Counted from the stretch's first letter, positions 24,381 to 33,966 are shown. The stretch is 47,976 bases of DNA from Oscillospiraceae bacterium (GCA_015064505.1 SVSB01000021.1:1-47976); one strand, 5' to 3'. Notes: generated by a model not told the origin, from the letters alone. A program made the numbers and translations.

Positions 24381-25091
24381 TTACAAGCCTTTAATAAATT
24401 CAACAAGCTCGTCAAAGGAGCCCTGTGGATATCCGGAGATATCCACTCCGTTTTTGTTAAGCAGATTATCGGTAAGCAGGAAGACCTTCATACCGAGCTT
24501 TTCGGCGATCATATCCTCCGTTGCGTCGTTTCCTACCATAACGCATTCATCTGCGGAAAGCTCCGCGCGGGCAAGCACGTCCTTATAATATTCAAGATTC
24601 GGCTTGCAGAAGCGGCTGTCCTCGTAGGCGGTAAAGAACTCAAAATCTTTTGTGTCAAGGCCCGCCCAGTGAATGCGGTGCTCCGTTGCCATAGCGGGGA
24701 AGAGGGGATTGGTTGCAAGCACGGTGCGATATCCGAGGCTTTTTATGGTATCAACGGCTTCCTTTGCCTTGGGATCGTACCCGCAGGAGGGCTGTACCTT
24801 TGGGAACTCCGTGCGGTAAAACTCAACGAGCGTCTCCTTCTCCTTTAGCGCCTTTTCTCCGAAGCGCTTGGTGAACACCTGCCAGAAAGCATCCTCGTTT
24901 GTGCTTGTTCCGTCGTTTTTGACCATAGCGCCGATTCCGTGCCACATTGCCTCAGCAACGAGGGAGGGCTCGTATCCAAGGGGCGCGAGATACGCGCAAA
25001 GACGCTTCATATAGTCGGCTGTGAACTTATCCATATCCATGGGAAGCAGAGTGCCGTCAAGATCGAATAATACGGCTTTGATTTTCTTCAT
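24381..25091 (-). CDS. HAD-family hydrolase
   Basis: 236 residues. Motif I is FDLDGT with nucleophile D10 and D12; motif II ATNP (Thr) is in the middle; the conserved Lys lies in SRFCKPNLEYY and motif IV in VGNDATEDMIAEKLG. A helical cap domain lies between motif I and II. The fold suits a phosphoglycolate phosphatase-like or nucleotidase enzyme in the cytosol; substrate is not predictable. AAAGGGAA precedes the ATG. A terminator separates it from the CofE-like gene upstream, so partial read-through from that gene is possible. Confidence 0.85.
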   Translation of the reverse strand: MKKIKAVLFDLDGTLLPMDMDKFTADYMKRLCAYLAPLGYEPSLVAEAMWHGIGAMVKNDGTSTNEDAFWQVFTKRFGEKALKEKETLVEFYRTEFPKVQPSCGYDPKAKEAVDTIKSLGYRTVLATNPLFPAMATEHRIHWAGLDTKDFEFFTAYEDSRFCKPNLEYYKDVLARAELSADECVMVGNDATEDMIAEKLGMKVFLLTDNLLNKNGVDISGYPQGSFDELVEFIKGL

Positions 25092-25105
25092 ATTATTTCC
25101 CTTTA

Positions 25106-25138
25106 AAAACAGTCCGAGAGGTCATCTCGGACTGTCTT
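25106..25138 (-). terminator. Terminator after the CofE-like gene
   Basis: ACAGTCCGAG (25109-25118) pairs with CTCGGACTGT (25126-25135); on the minus strand a T-run (GTTTTTAAAG) follows. Confidence 0.75.
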
Positions 25139-25141
25139 TCT

Positions 25142-26332
25142 TTATGCGGTGTAGTTATCAAAATATCCCTGTATCCAAACGATGGGAGTGCCCTTATCTC
25201 CGGAGCCGGAGGTAAGATCGCAGAGAGAACCGATAAGGTCGGTAAGTCTTCTGGGGGTGGTACCCTGAGATACCATGTTGCCCACAAGGTCGTTATCCTT
25301 ATGTGCTATATAATCGGAGATCGCCGCCTTCAGCTCATCGCCCTTCAGGTGTGCAAAATCGTTATCTGCAAGATATTTGAGTTTTATTTCATTGGGCTGA
25401 CCGATAAGGCCAGCGGTAAACGCGGGGGATACCACGGGGTCTGCAAGCTCCCAGATCTTTCCGACGGGATCCTTGAAGGCGCCGTCGCCGTATACCATAA
25501 CCTCAACGTGTTTTCCGGTCTTTTTGAGGAGCTCCTGTTGAACGCGGTCAACGACGGTCTGGCAATCACGGGGGAACAGCTTGATGGAATTCTCAGTTGC
25601 CTTGTTGGAGCCGAGCAGACCAAAGTCTGCGTTATAGCCGCTTCCGTTTACGGGTGCGTTAAGTATTTCGTCAAGACCGTAAACAATCTCTGCGCCGTTT
25701 GCTTTAAGCAGACGCTTGCTGCGCGCGCGGGTGTGAATATCGCAGCAAAGAACGTTTTTGGTGTAATTAAGGATGGTGCGGCAATCGTTTGCAAGGATAA
25801 CTTCAACCTCACAGCCCGCATCGGTTATAAGACTCTTGTAATATTCGATGTAGTCAACGCCGGTAAAGGGGTGCTTAACTATGCCGAACAGCTCGCGGTA
25901 CTTTTCCTCGGTGAGCACGTCGGTCCAGGGGTTAACTCCCGCCGCATCCAGTGCATCCATATCAACGAGGTGATTGCCGACTTCGTCCGAAGGGTAGCTG
26001 AGCATAAGGTATATTTTTTTGGCACCCTTTGCTATTCCGCGAAGGCAGATAGCAAAACGGTTACGGGAAAGGATGGGGAATATAACGCCGAAGGTTCCGT
26101 CGGGATATTTCTCCTTAATATCGCAAGCGATGTTGTCAATGGATGCGTAATTGCCCTGTGCGCGTGCAACCACTGCCTCAGTCACTGCAATTACGTCCCT
26201 GTCGCGCAGCTCAACTTTTTCGCTTTCAGCCGCGTCAAGCACGCTTGTTACGATGATATCAGCAATGTCATCCCCTGCTCTGATAATGGGGGCGCGAACT
26301 CCGCGTGATACGGTGCCGATAAGTCTTTCCAT
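25142..26332 (-). CDS. CofE-like (F420-0:L-glutamate ligase family) protein
   Basis: 396 residues. The N-terminal part (GVRAPIIRAGDDIADIIV, then RDRDVIAVTEAVVARAQG) matches the F420 ligase fold, which in archaea and actinobacteria adds glutamate to coenzyme F420-0. The C-terminal half (DFGLLGSNKATENSIKLFPRDC onward) is longer and differs from CofE. No other F420 gene (cofC, cofD, fbiC) is in the window, and Clostridia generally lack F420, so a different amide-ligating role is likely. Start ATG follows GAGGAAC. It has its own promoter. Confidence 0.75.
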   Translation of the reverse strand: MERLIGTVSRGVRAPIIRAGDDIADIIVTSVLDAAESEKVELRDRDVIAVTEAVVARAQGNYASIDNIACDIKEKYPDGTFGVIFPILSRNRFAICLRGIAKGAKKIYLMLSYPSDEVGNHLVDMDALDAAGVNPWTDVLTEEKYRELFGIVKHPFTGVDYIEYYKSLITDAGCEVEVILANDCRTILNYTKNVLCCDIHTRARSKRLLKANGAEIVYGLDEILNAPVNGSGYNADFGLLGSNKATENSIKLFPRDCQTVVDRVQQELLKKTGKHVEVMVYGDGAFKDPVGKIWELADPVVSPAFTAGLIGQPNEIKLKYLADNDFAHLKGDELKAAISDYIAHKDNDLVGNMVSQGTTPRRLTDLIGSLCDLTSGSGDKGTPIVWIQGYFDNYTA

Positions 26333-26381
26333 TTTATTGTTCCTCGATTCTTTGGGAATGGATTAAAAAATGCCACTCATT

Positions 26382-26410
26382 AGTATATCACAATCAAATC
26401 CCAATATCAA
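26382..26410 (-). promoter_or_regulatory. Promoter of the CofE-like gene
   Basis: Minus strand TTGATA (26405-26410), 17 bases, TATACT (26382-26387). Confidence 0.65.
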
Positions 26411-26443
26411 TATTTTGAAATAATTTTTTTCAAAAATTGCATT

Positions 26444-27574
26444 TTATTTTACGGTGATAAGCTCGTAGGAATTAGTGCCGAGTCCTATCTTTTCGCCGTG
26501 CTCAAGGCAGGTCTGCCAATTGGATTCGGGGGTGGAATTTGTGAAATGATCGTGCTTGTCGCAGAAGTCGGGCTTGCTCATATTGTCCGTGAGCTGAGTG
26601 TTGGGGAGGGGAGTCTGCTTAAGGCAAGCGTCAACGCAGGCGCGGTCAAGGGCAATGGGGTCAAATGAAGCGAACATTCCAACGTTCGGCAATATCGGTG
26701 AATCATTTTCGGAATGGCAGTCGCAGTTGGGGGAGATCTCAATAACGAGAGAAACGTGGAAGCAGGGTCTGCCGTCCACTACCGCCTTTGCATATTCAGC
26801 CATCTTTCTGTTGAGATCCGCTGCCGCTGTGTCACAGGCAAAATCAATCGCGTCAAAGGCGCAGGCGCCAAGGCATCTTCCGCACCCAACGCAACCGTCG
26901 TAATTAACGGTCATCTTTTTGGTTTCTGCGTTGAAGATAAGGCCGTTATTTGCGCATTCGCGTGCGCAACGCTTGCATCCGCGGCATTTTTCTTCGTATA
27001 TAACGGGTTTGCCGTCGGAGTGCTGTTCCGTTTTTCCCGCACGGGAGCCGCAACCCATACCGATGTTCTTTACGGCACCGCCGAAGCCCGTCATTTCGTG
27101 TCCCTTGAAGTGGGAAAGGCTGATGAAAACGTCAGCGTCCATAATGGCTCTGCCGATCTTGGCTTCCTTTACGTACTCACCGCCCTTTACGGGAACGAGC
27201 ACGTCGTCGGTGCCCTTAAGGCCGTCGCCGATAAGAATGGGGCATCCCGTGGAAAGGGGAGAAAAGCCGTTTTCCCAAGCGCATTCAAGATGCTCAAGAG
27301 CATTCTTTCTGCTTCCGGGGTACATTGTGTTGCAATCCGTAAGAAAAGGCTTGCCGCCAAGCTCTTTTATAACGTCCACTACGGCTTTTGCGTAGTTGGG
27401 GCGCAGAAAGCTGATGTTGCCAAGCTCTCCGAAATGCATTTTTACGGCAACGAACTTGCCGTCCATATCAATATTTCCGATACCCGCCGCCTTTATAAGA
27501 CGCTTCAGCTTAGAGGGTAATCCGTCGCCGATGGCGGTGCGCATATCGGTAAAATAAACCTTTGATCTCTCCAT
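26444..27574 (-). CDS. DUF362 protein with two 4Fe-4S sites
   Basis: 376 residues. A DUF362 domain (AVKMHFGE near 43, GGKPFLTDCNT near 73) is followed by two ferredoxin motifs: C197-C200-C203-C207 and C228-C231-C234-C238, each CxxCxxCxxxC. DUF362 ferredoxins are cytosolic iron-sulfur proteins of uncertain function, some needed for metalloenzyme maturation. The start was moved to the ATG at 27572-27574, 5 bases after GGAGG; the frame is open 48 codons further upstream, but that part crosses a terminator and the end of hisS. It is downstream of hisS on the same strand with a hairpin between. Confidence 0.88.
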   Translation of the reverse strand: MERSKVYFTDMRTAIGDGLPSKLKRLIKAAGIGNIDMDGKFVAVKMHFGELGNISFLRPNYAKAVVDVIKELGGKPFLTDCNTMYPGSRKNALEHLECAWENGFSPLSTGCPILIGDGLKGTDDVLVPVKGGEYVKEAKIGRAIMDADVFISLSHFKGHEMTGFGGAVKNIGMGCGSRAGKTEQHSDGKPVIYEEKCRGCKRCARECANNGLIFNAETKKMTVNYDGCVGCGRCLGACAFDAIDFACDTAAADLNRKMAEYAKAVVDGRPCFHVSLVIEISPNCDCHSENDSPILPNVGMFASFDPIALDRACVDACLKQTPLPNTQLTDNMSKPDFCDKHDHFTNSTPESNWQTCLEHGEKIGLGTNSYELITVK

Positions 27575-27590
27575 ATATTCCTCCGTAAAG

Positions 27591-27613
27591 AACGGGGGAT
27601 GCGATCCCCCGTT
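27591..27613 (-). terminator. Terminator after hisS
   Basis: AACGGGGGAT (27591-27600) pairs with ATCCCCCGTT (27604-27613) around GCG; a CTTT tract follows on the minus strand. The short T-run suggests leaky termination into the DUF362 gene. Confidence 0.65.
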
Positions 27614-27617
27614 TCGT

Positions 27618-28874
27618 TTATGCTTTAAGCTCTGCCGCAAGCTCCTCTGCATTTGCAAAGGATACCTCGCGCTGTTCGCCGTTTGACATATTGCGCAGAT
27701 TTGCTTTTCCGCTTTCAAGCTCGCCGGAGCCGATTATAAGCGTGTTCTTTGCTCCGATCTTGTCGGCGTACTTCATCTGGCTCTTAAGGCTTCTGCCCAT
27801 AATATCGCATTCCGCAAAAATTCCCAGCTTGCGGAGACCGTGGGTAAGAGTTACTGCGTGCTTTGCCGCGTCTGCACCCAGGGGAGCGATGTAAAGATCG
27901 GGAGTTTTTACCTCGGGTATTTTTGCGCCGCACTGCTCAAGAGCAAGCACGAGGCGGGTGATACCCATAGCAAATCCCGCCGCGGGAAGGGTGGGACCGC
28001 CGAGCTCGGAAATGAGTCCGTCGTATCTTCCGCCACCGCAAACAGTGGATTGAGCGCCGATACCGGGGCAGATGAACTCAAATACGGTCTTGGTGTAATA
28101 ATCAAGCCCGCGAACCAGTCGGGGGTTTATCTTATACTTGATGCCCATGGCGTCAAGGTCTGCAGTAAGGGTCTTGAAATGCTCGTCGCATTCGTCGCAA
28201 AGATAATCAAGGGTGCGGGGAGCGCCGTTTGCTATCTCGCCGCATATAGGGCTCTTGCAATCCAGCACGCGCATGGGGTTGGTCTTAAGTCTGCCCTTGC
28301 AGGTATCGCAGAGCTTGTCCTCGTAATCCGCAAAATACGTCTTGAGCGCGTCTCTGTGGGCGGGGCGGCAGTTGGGGCATCCAATGGAGTTGATATGAAG
28401 CTCCGCTTCAATTCCAAGCTCCTTTATAACGTCGTGAGCAAGGGCGATGACCGTTGCGTCGGCGTGGGGGCCTGCGGCTCCGAACATCTCTGTGCCGAAC
28501 TGGAAGAACTCGCGGCTTCTGCCTGCCTGAGGAGCTTCGTAGCGGAAGCAGTTTATAAAGTAAAACAGCTTCTCGGGAAGAACTCCGCCGCATCTGCCGT
28601 GCTCAATCATTGCACGGGCAACGCCTGCGGTGCCCTCGGGGCGCAGAGTAAGGGAACGTCCCTCTCTGTCCTCAAAGGTGTACATTTCCTTCTGTACCAC
28701 GTCGGAAGTAGAACCCACGCCGCGGGCAAACAGCTCCGTTGCCTCAAAGGTGGGGGTGCGTATCTCCTTGTAGCCGTAACGCTCGCAAACGGAGCGGGCA
28801 ACCTTTTCAATGTAACTGAATATTGGGGTCTCCTCGGGCATGATATCGAGGGTACCGCGCATCTTTTGAATCAT
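27618..28874 (-). CDS. hisS: Histidyl-tRNA synthetase
   Basis: 418 residues, the usual length. Class II motif 2 is seen in CFRYEAPQAGRSREFFQFG, the histidine-binding signature in GLDYYTKTVFEF, and motif 3 in GFAMGITRLVLAL; the C-terminal anticodon-binding domain follows. It charges tRNA-His in the cytosol. The ribosome site (GAGGT) is modest. No T-box is visible upstream, unlike many clostridial aminoacyl-tRNA synthetase genes; a plain promoter lies 50-80 bases ahead. Confidence 0.96.
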   Translation of the reverse strand: MIQKMRGTLDIMPEETPIFSYIEKVARSVCERYGYKEIRTPTFEATELFARGVGSTSDVVQKEMYTFEDREGRSLTLRPEGTAGVARAMIEHGRCGGVLPEKLFYFINCFRYEAPQAGRSREFFQFGTEMFGAAGPHADATVIALAHDVIKELGIEAELHINSIGCPNCRPAHRDALKTYFADYEDKLCDTCKGRLKTNPMRVLDCKSPICGEIANGAPRTLDYLCDECDEHFKTLTADLDAMGIKYKINPRLVRGLDYYTKTVFEFICPGIGAQSTVCGGGRYDGLISELGGPTLPAAGFAMGITRLVLALEQCGAKIPEVKTPDLYIAPLGADAAKHAVTLTHGLRKLGIFAECDIMGRSLKSQMKYADKIGAKNTLIIGSGELESGKANLRNMSNGEQREVSFANAEELAAELKA

Positions 28875-28925
28875 AACTGACCTCGTTGAACTCTGAAACG
28901 AATATGTTTTAATTTAATAAAGATA

Positions 28926-28954
28926 ATTTTAGCATCAAATATACGCTTTGTCAA
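28926..28954 (-). promoter_or_regulatory. Promoter of hisS
   Basis: Minus strand TTGACA (28949-28954), 17 bases, TAAAAT (28926-28931). Confidence 0.75.
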
Positions 28955-28965
28955 GTTAAAGCATA

Positions 28966-31425
28966 TCAGAAATCGTATTTTGCCGCAAGCTGTGCGGGGG
29001 GAATGCGCACGAGGGATAAAACGGGCAACACTGACGCCGCAAGATGGAAGAGCAGTATGCATCCGTAGGTGATCGCCGCCGCGGCCATGGGAAGATAAAC
29101 GGAGTAATTCAGCTCCGCCACCATGCTTGCGCCCCGCATTGCAAAAAACGCCAGTACCGTTGCGGGTAACGCCGAGGTAAGGGAGGATAGGAACGCCTCC
29201 CAGAAGAAAAGGGAAACAAGCTTTCTTTTGGGTATACAAAGCAGCCTGTAGACCGCGATCATTCCGCTGTGTGCTCGTACGCGGGATCTTTGCAAGAGCC
29301 AAAGCATGACCGCGCAGACCGCAACTACCGTAACGGTAACGATCATTCTTGCTCCCATTCGCTCCCTCGCAAGGGAGCGTTGCTCGTTCCACGCCTCGCC
29401 TGCCCTGTCCGTAACCGTAAGGTCGATCTTGTTGGCAAGCTCCGGGGGAAGCTCTTCAAGCAGCTGCTTCATTGCTTCCTTATCGCCGCATATCACGTAG
29501 AACTTTCTGCCGAGAAGAGATTCAAGCACCTGCTTTTCCATACCGTCGTTTACGGCGATGGAGGCGGTCATATCCGTTGCGTATGGATAGCTCCCCTTTA
29601 TCAGAAAGGCCGCTTCTGCCGTAGCGTCGTAGTATCTGCCGATTCGCTTGCCCCAGATGGCACCGGCGTTTGCTTCGATAACTATGCATTCCGCACCCTC
29701 AACGGAGAATTCGCCAAGGCTTTGGGGAATGCTTGCATTGAGCTCCGAGATGGGTATCATATTCTCACCCTTGGTGTCTGCGGCGCATATGCCCCAATCG
29801 GAAAGATAAATGCTCGGCTCTCCGCTGTCACAGATTCCAACCACGGTGGGGGAGAATCTGCTGTGGGAAAAGCTCAGCTTTTTGCCGATGAAGTAGGAGA
29901 TATCGTTTATTCCGTTTTGCAGTATGCCGTCCTTTTGGAGCATTTTGTCAAGAAGCCAACGATCCACTACAGCCTCGTCGCTTCTTTCGGGCATTCTGCC
30001 GTATATTACGGTTTTGCCGTCAAGATGATCTGTGGGCATAAAGCTGAAGCCGTTGATAAGGACGGAGGTATCTGCCATTTGTCGAAATACCGATTCTTTG
30101 TAGATGGGAGTTGAGGTAATATAGGGAATGAACTCCGCATCGTTTGCTATTCCGGAAATATGAGCTCTCAATTCCTTTGCGGCGTCAAGCACGGCGTTTT
30201 GCTCGGTGCTTTCAAGTCCGGGTCCGCGATTAACATTAACGAGAAGCAGACGGGAATCGCAGTTTACAAAATCGTGGGGGTCAAGATGTGTGACCGTGAG
30301 GAAATCTCCAACGGTGAAGAGCGTCAGCACTGAAAGAAGAATGAGGAAAAGCCTGAGCGCGCTGCGCTTTCCGCCTCCCTTCATCATATGGCGCGCCTCG
30401 CGCACCGTCATTGCGGCGTTGATGCCGCTTCCTGCGCGGGTCATGGGCGCTTCGCTGAAGTTAAAGACTTCCCGCCCATTATCCTCGTCAAGGGCGGAAA
30501 AGGAGATGCGCGGCGGCAACCCTTCTTTTATTTCGGGCTCCTCGGAATTATCCGTGCAGGTCAGGGATCGGCTTCCGTCGTGCTTGATTATAACTCTGTC
30601 CTTTTGCACGACCACGGTAAGCTTTGCGGCGGGGGCGTCTTTTTCGTACAGAATACGGAGCTCAAGCTTTTCCGATTTTTGCCCTTCTTCCTCAAATTCG
30701 CCTGCATAAACGGCACTCGTGCTGTCGTAGGAAAGGCCGCTCCGCTTCCAATCGGTCTTATCGGATATCTGCCTTCCGTCGGAAAGAGTAATAATACGGT
30801 CGGCAAAGAAGCGTGCGATGCTTTCCTCGTGGGTCACCATAATAACGAGGCTCGTTTTTGATATCTCACGAAGAAGCTTGCAGATGTTTACGGTATTCTC
30901 CTCGTCAAGATTTCCCGTGGGCTCGTCCGCCAGAATAACGCGGGGTCTGCGTGCAAGGGCGCGGGCAATGGCTACCCTCTGCTGTTGACCGCCCGAAAGC
31001 TCGCTTACTATCCTTCGGGCATAAAGCTCCATTCCAACGGTCCCGAGCACCTCCTTGGCTCTCTTTATCTTCTCCTTGTGTGAAAGCTTCAGGGAGTGCA
31101 TACCGATATATACGTTATATATGACGCTGTGCTCGGGCAAAAGGTGATAATTCTGAAATATATATCCGAAGCTGAGGTTGCGTTCCTTTTCCATTGCGTT
31201 GCTTCCGCAATGCTTAAGATCCCGTCCGTCATAGCTTATCCTTCCGCTGTCGAAGCGGTCGAGTCCGCCGATGGCGTTAAGGAGGCTGGTTTTTCCGCAT
31301 CCCGAGGGACCAAGTATACACACGAATCCCGTATCAGGCAGGGTGAAGGATATGCCGTGCAATACCGTATTGGCGTTTTTTGAGCGCTTATCGTAAGTTT
31401 TTGTGAGATTTTCTACCTTAAGCAT
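28966..31425 (-). CDS. ABC transporter ATPase-permease fusion (MacB-like), subunit 2
   Basis: 819 residues. Residues 1-225 are an ABC ATPase of the LolD/MacB type: Walker A GPSGCGKT (39-46), signature LSGGQ (143-147), Walker B VILADEP (163-169). A linker of about 130 residues leads to a membrane helix near 355-375, a large outside domain of about 300 residues, and three more helices at the C-terminus (about 690-710, 725-755, 775-800). This is the mechanotransmission-type layout, in which the transporter works on a substrate outside the membrane. Its ATG overlaps the stop of the upstream fusion (TAATG), so the two form a heterodimer. No signal-transduction genes flank it. Confidence 0.85.
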   Translation of the reverse strand: MLKVENLTKTYDKRSKNANTVLHGISFTLPDTGFVCILGPSGCGKTSLLNAIGGLDRFDSGRISYDGRDLKHCGSNAMEKERNLSFGYIFQNYHLLPEHSVIYNVYIGMHSLKLSHKEKIKRAKEVLGTVGMELYARRIVSELSGGQQQRVAIARALARRPRVILADEPTGNLDEENTVNICKLLREISKTSLVIMVTHEESIARFFADRIITLSDGRQISDKTDWKRSGLSYDSTSAVYAGEFEEEGQKSEKLELRILYEKDAPAAKLTVVVQKDRVIIKHDGSRSLTCTDNSEEPEIKEGLPPRISFSALDEDNGREVFNFSEAPMTRAGSGINAAMTVREARHMMKGGGKRSALRLFLILLSVLTLFTVGDFLTVTHLDPHDFVNCDSRLLLVNVNRGPGLESTEQNAVLDAAKELRAHISGIANDAEFIPYITSTPIYKESVFRQMADTSVLINGFSFMPTDHLDGKTVIYGRMPERSDEAVVDRWLLDKMLQKDGILQNGINDISYFIGKKLSFSHSRFSPTVVGICDSGEPSIYLSDWGICAADTKGENMIPISELNASIPQSLGEFSVEGAECIVIEANAGAIWGKRIGRYYDATAEAAFLIKGSYPYATDMTASIAVNDGMEKQVLESLLGRKFYVICGDKEAMKQLLEELPPELANKIDLTVTDRAGEAWNEQRSLARERMGARMIVTVTVVAVCAVMLWLLQRSRVRAHSGMIAVYRLLCIPKRKLVSLFFWEAFLSSLTSALPATVLAFFAMRGASMVAELNYSVYLPMAAAAITYGCILLFHLAASVLPVLSLVRIPPAQLAAKYDF

Positions 31426-33761
31426 TATTCACCGTCCTCCTCAAAGTCAATATCCGCGTATCTTTCCTTGAAGGGGAATACCTGTTTTTTTAGCGAAAGA
31501 CTTACCCAAACCGTGCCTGCAAGTGCGCCCGCAAGGTGCACGGCGCAAAGAATGGCGATATGGTGGCATTGCAGGTATTTAACGAGAGCGCCGATCGCTT
31601 CTGCGCGACCGTTCAGTGTAAGTACCGCAAGGGCGGCGATCGTCTGTCCGAGCAGCGCAAACAAAATAAGCTGTAAAAACGCGGAGCGGGAGGCGCATTT
31701 GCGAGTGAGTCCCAGATCCGCAAGCAGCTTGTAGCTTGATAATTGCATTGCAAAAAGGGCACGGAGCATAATTATCTCAAGGAGCAAAATGCCGAGGGCG
31801 GCAATTCCGCAAACGGTGAGAGTATCCACGCGCTTTTCTGCAAGATCTGCATCCTGCTTTGCAGAGCCCAGCTTATACGGCGAGACCGCAACGTATCCCA
31901 TTTCGTTCAGATCCCTTATTGCTCTGTCCGTATAGGCGTAATCGGTAACGTAAAGGGAAACCTGATCGCCGTATCCTTCCCCAACGAGCCTGAGAAAAGC
32001 AGAGTATTTCGTTTCAATGAAAATATCTCCCTTGAACGGATCGGTGACGGTCTGCTTCTTTTGCACCGTATTTCCGTTTTCGTCCTTTTCGTAGATCTTC
32101 GGAGCTGTTGCCTCTCCGTGATATTTAAGGAGAGCCACTCCGTCGGGGTGCTCTGCGGATTTGAAGGCAAAGCTGTAGTACGTTCCGTCGAAGTTTTCAG
32201 CAAGGCTGTATTTGTTCTTTAGCTTCAGAAAGCAGATATCAGAGCAACGGAAGGCGTCCTCGGGGTATTCCTCCTCCGTAATATCGGTATAGGATGCGGA
32301 TGCACGGGGCACGTAAACGTAGTGGTTTTCGGTCTGAAGCTTTGCATTCAGCTGTCTGCCCACCTCATCCGCCAAATAAATACCGTTCATATCAGTCGTT
32401 CCCACGATAGTAACGTAAAAAGCAAGATATGAGTCGATGGGCCAGTTTTTATCATCTCTTAAATAAACGGGAATTACGTCGCCGAGCTTTCCCTCGTTGC
32501 AATTTATCACCGCTTCAAAGTAATTCTGCGGCAATCGGCCTTCCTTTAGGAATACAGACCCGTCCGCAAGGGAGGGAACGGTCTGCAAAAACGGCGCGGA
32601 GTCAGCAAGTCTCAGCTTTTCCTCCGTTACGTGGACGGGGTCAAGCCCTCCGCCGGGTAACGCAACCAGCTCGTATGCCACGCTGTAGTCCACGTCTTTT
32701 CTGTAATAGCAGTAAACGTCGCTTGCATAGCCGAAGCGTTCAACCTTCACCGCACGGTCCGCTTCAAGTATCCTTGCAAGATCCTCTTCCGTGAAATCCG
32801 CGGCATCCGCTTTTTTTATAACGATGCGCTCCTTTGCGCCGTTTACGAACGCGGATGGGTTGTATATCCTTGTGGAGGTATCGTCAATAGCGGAGATAAA
32901 CGTGCCGAGAAAGGAAAAAACGGCAAAGGCGGTAACGGCAAAGAACGCAAGCATAACGCCGCACCATACGGGGTGCATACGCATCTGCTGTAGCGCAATA
33001 TAAGTGCCGAGCTTTTTCTTGTTTTTTTCTGCGGATACGGTCTCCTGCGTTTTTTTGCTCTCTTGCTTCCTTACGGGACGCAGATCGTTATCGGAAGCTA
33101 TCCTTCCGTCCTTTACGGTTATTTTGCGTGTGCAGTAATTTTCCACCTCCGCATAATCGTGGGTGATCATAATGACCAGCTTTTCCTTTGCCGCCTCCGC
33201 AAGCAGCTCGATTATTATTTTGCTGTTTTCGGAGTCCAGATTGCCCGTTGGCTCGTCTGCTATAAGAACCGGAGCAGGCTTTGCAATGGCGCGGGCAATG
33301 GAAAGGCGTTGCTTCTGTCCGCTTGAGAGCTTTGCGGCACGTCTCGTGCGCAGCTCCCAAAGTCCCACCTTCTTCAGCGCGTCACGGGCGCGGGTATATG
33401 CGGAGCTTTTGCCGTAGCCGATAAGGCGCAGTGCGCAGGTAACGTTGCCAAGCACGGTGTTGCCGGGCAAAATGCCGTAATTCTGCGAAATAAAGCTTAT
33501 TTTATCTCTGCGGTAATGCTCCCAATCGGTTCCGTCGTAATGGGAGGTAGCCTTGCCGTCGAAAAGAAGCTCTCCGCTTTCATAGGGAATAATGCCCCCA
33601 AGCACGTGGGCGAGGGTGGACTTTCCGCTTCCGCTCTCTCCCGTAACTGCGACGAATTCGCCCATTTCAAAGGAAAGGTCTATTTCGTTGAGGCCGACGA
33701 CAACGGATCGGTCCCCCGTATAAAACTTGGATAGTTTTTTCAGCTCAAGTAATTTGCTCAT
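31425..33761 (-). CDS. ABC transporter ATPase-permease fusion (MacB-like), subunit 1
   Basis: 778 residues. ABC ATPase at residues 1-225: Walker A GESGSGKST (41-49), a variant signature LSSGQ (145-149) and PVLIADEP (164-171). A membrane helix lies near 265-290, an outside domain follows to about 630, and three more helices lie in the C-terminal 150 residues. It is the first gene of a two-gene operon with the other fusion, and a heterodimeric exporter or membrane-mechanical device of the antimicrobial peptide or lipoprotein type is likely. The ribosome site is weak. The divergent neighbour is another ABC operon. Confidence 0.85.
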   Translation of the reverse strand: MSKLLELKKLSKFYTGDRSVVVGLNEIDLSFEMGEFVAVTGESGSGKSTLAHVLGGIIPYESGELLFDGKATSHYDGTDWEHYRRDKISFISQNYGILPGNTVLGNVTCALRLIGYGKSSAYTRARDALKKVGLWELRTRRAAKLSSGQKQRLSIARAIAKPAPVLIADEPTGNLDSENSKIIIELLAEAAKEKLVIMITHDYAEVENYCTRKITVKDGRIASDNDLRPVRKQESKKTQETVSAEKNKKKLGTYIALQQMRMHPVWCGVMLAFFAVTAFAVFSFLGTFISAIDDTSTRIYNPSAFVNGAKERIVIKKADAADFTEEDLARILEADRAVKVERFGYASDVYCYYRKDVDYSVAYELVALPGGGLDPVHVTEEKLRLADSAPFLQTVPSLADGSVFLKEGRLPQNYFEAVINCNEGKLGDVIPVYLRDDKNWPIDSYLAFYVTIVGTTDMNGIYLADEVGRQLNAKLQTENHYVYVPRASASYTDITEEEYPEDAFRCSDICFLKLKNKYSLAENFDGTYYSFAFKSAEHPDGVALLKYHGEATAPKIYEKDENGNTVQKKQTVTDPFKGDIFIETKYSAFLRLVGEGYGDQVSLYVTDYAYTDRAIRDLNEMGYVAVSPYKLGSAKQDADLAEKRVDTLTVCGIAALGILLLEIIMLRALFAMQLSSYKLLADLGLTRKCASRSAFLQLILFALLGQTIAALAVLTLNGRAEAIGALVKYLQCHHIAILCAVHLAGALAGTVWVSLSLKKQVFPFKERYADIDFEEDGE

Positions 33762-33891
33762 TTTTTACCGTCCGAAAAGTAATATGATAAAATGATACCA
33801 TATCACGCACGCTTATGCAAGAATAATTCCGTTTTGCGCGGTTAAAATGACGGATAAAATATATTGGTAATAAAAATAGCGTCAACGGCAC

Positions 33892-33913
33892 GTTTGTTCA
33901 TAGTTTGTTCATA
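33892..33913. promoter_or_regulatory. Perfect 11-base tandem repeat, possible operator
   Basis: GTTTGTTCATA occurs twice without a gap (33892-33902 and 33903-33913), followed by a third partial copy. The spacing of one helical turn puts both copies on the same DNA face. It lies between the two divergent ABC operons. Confidence 0.45.
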
Positions 33914-33966
33914 ATTTTGTTTTATGCTTTAAAGGTACGTTTCATACGTCCGTCACACATACGGTA

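Noticed and set aside
25301-26308. 335-codon frame on the plus strand opposite the CofE-like gene
   Set aside because: No ribosome site or family pattern; the minus-strand gene has a promoter, ribosome site and conserved motifs.
27575-27718. Upstream extension of the DUF362 gene
   Set aside because: It would translate through the hisS terminator and the end of hisS; ATG 27572-27574 has a proper ribosome site.
27840-28880. 346-codon frame opposite hisS
   Set aside because: It is a shadow of hisS, whose catalytic motifs are intact on the minus strand.
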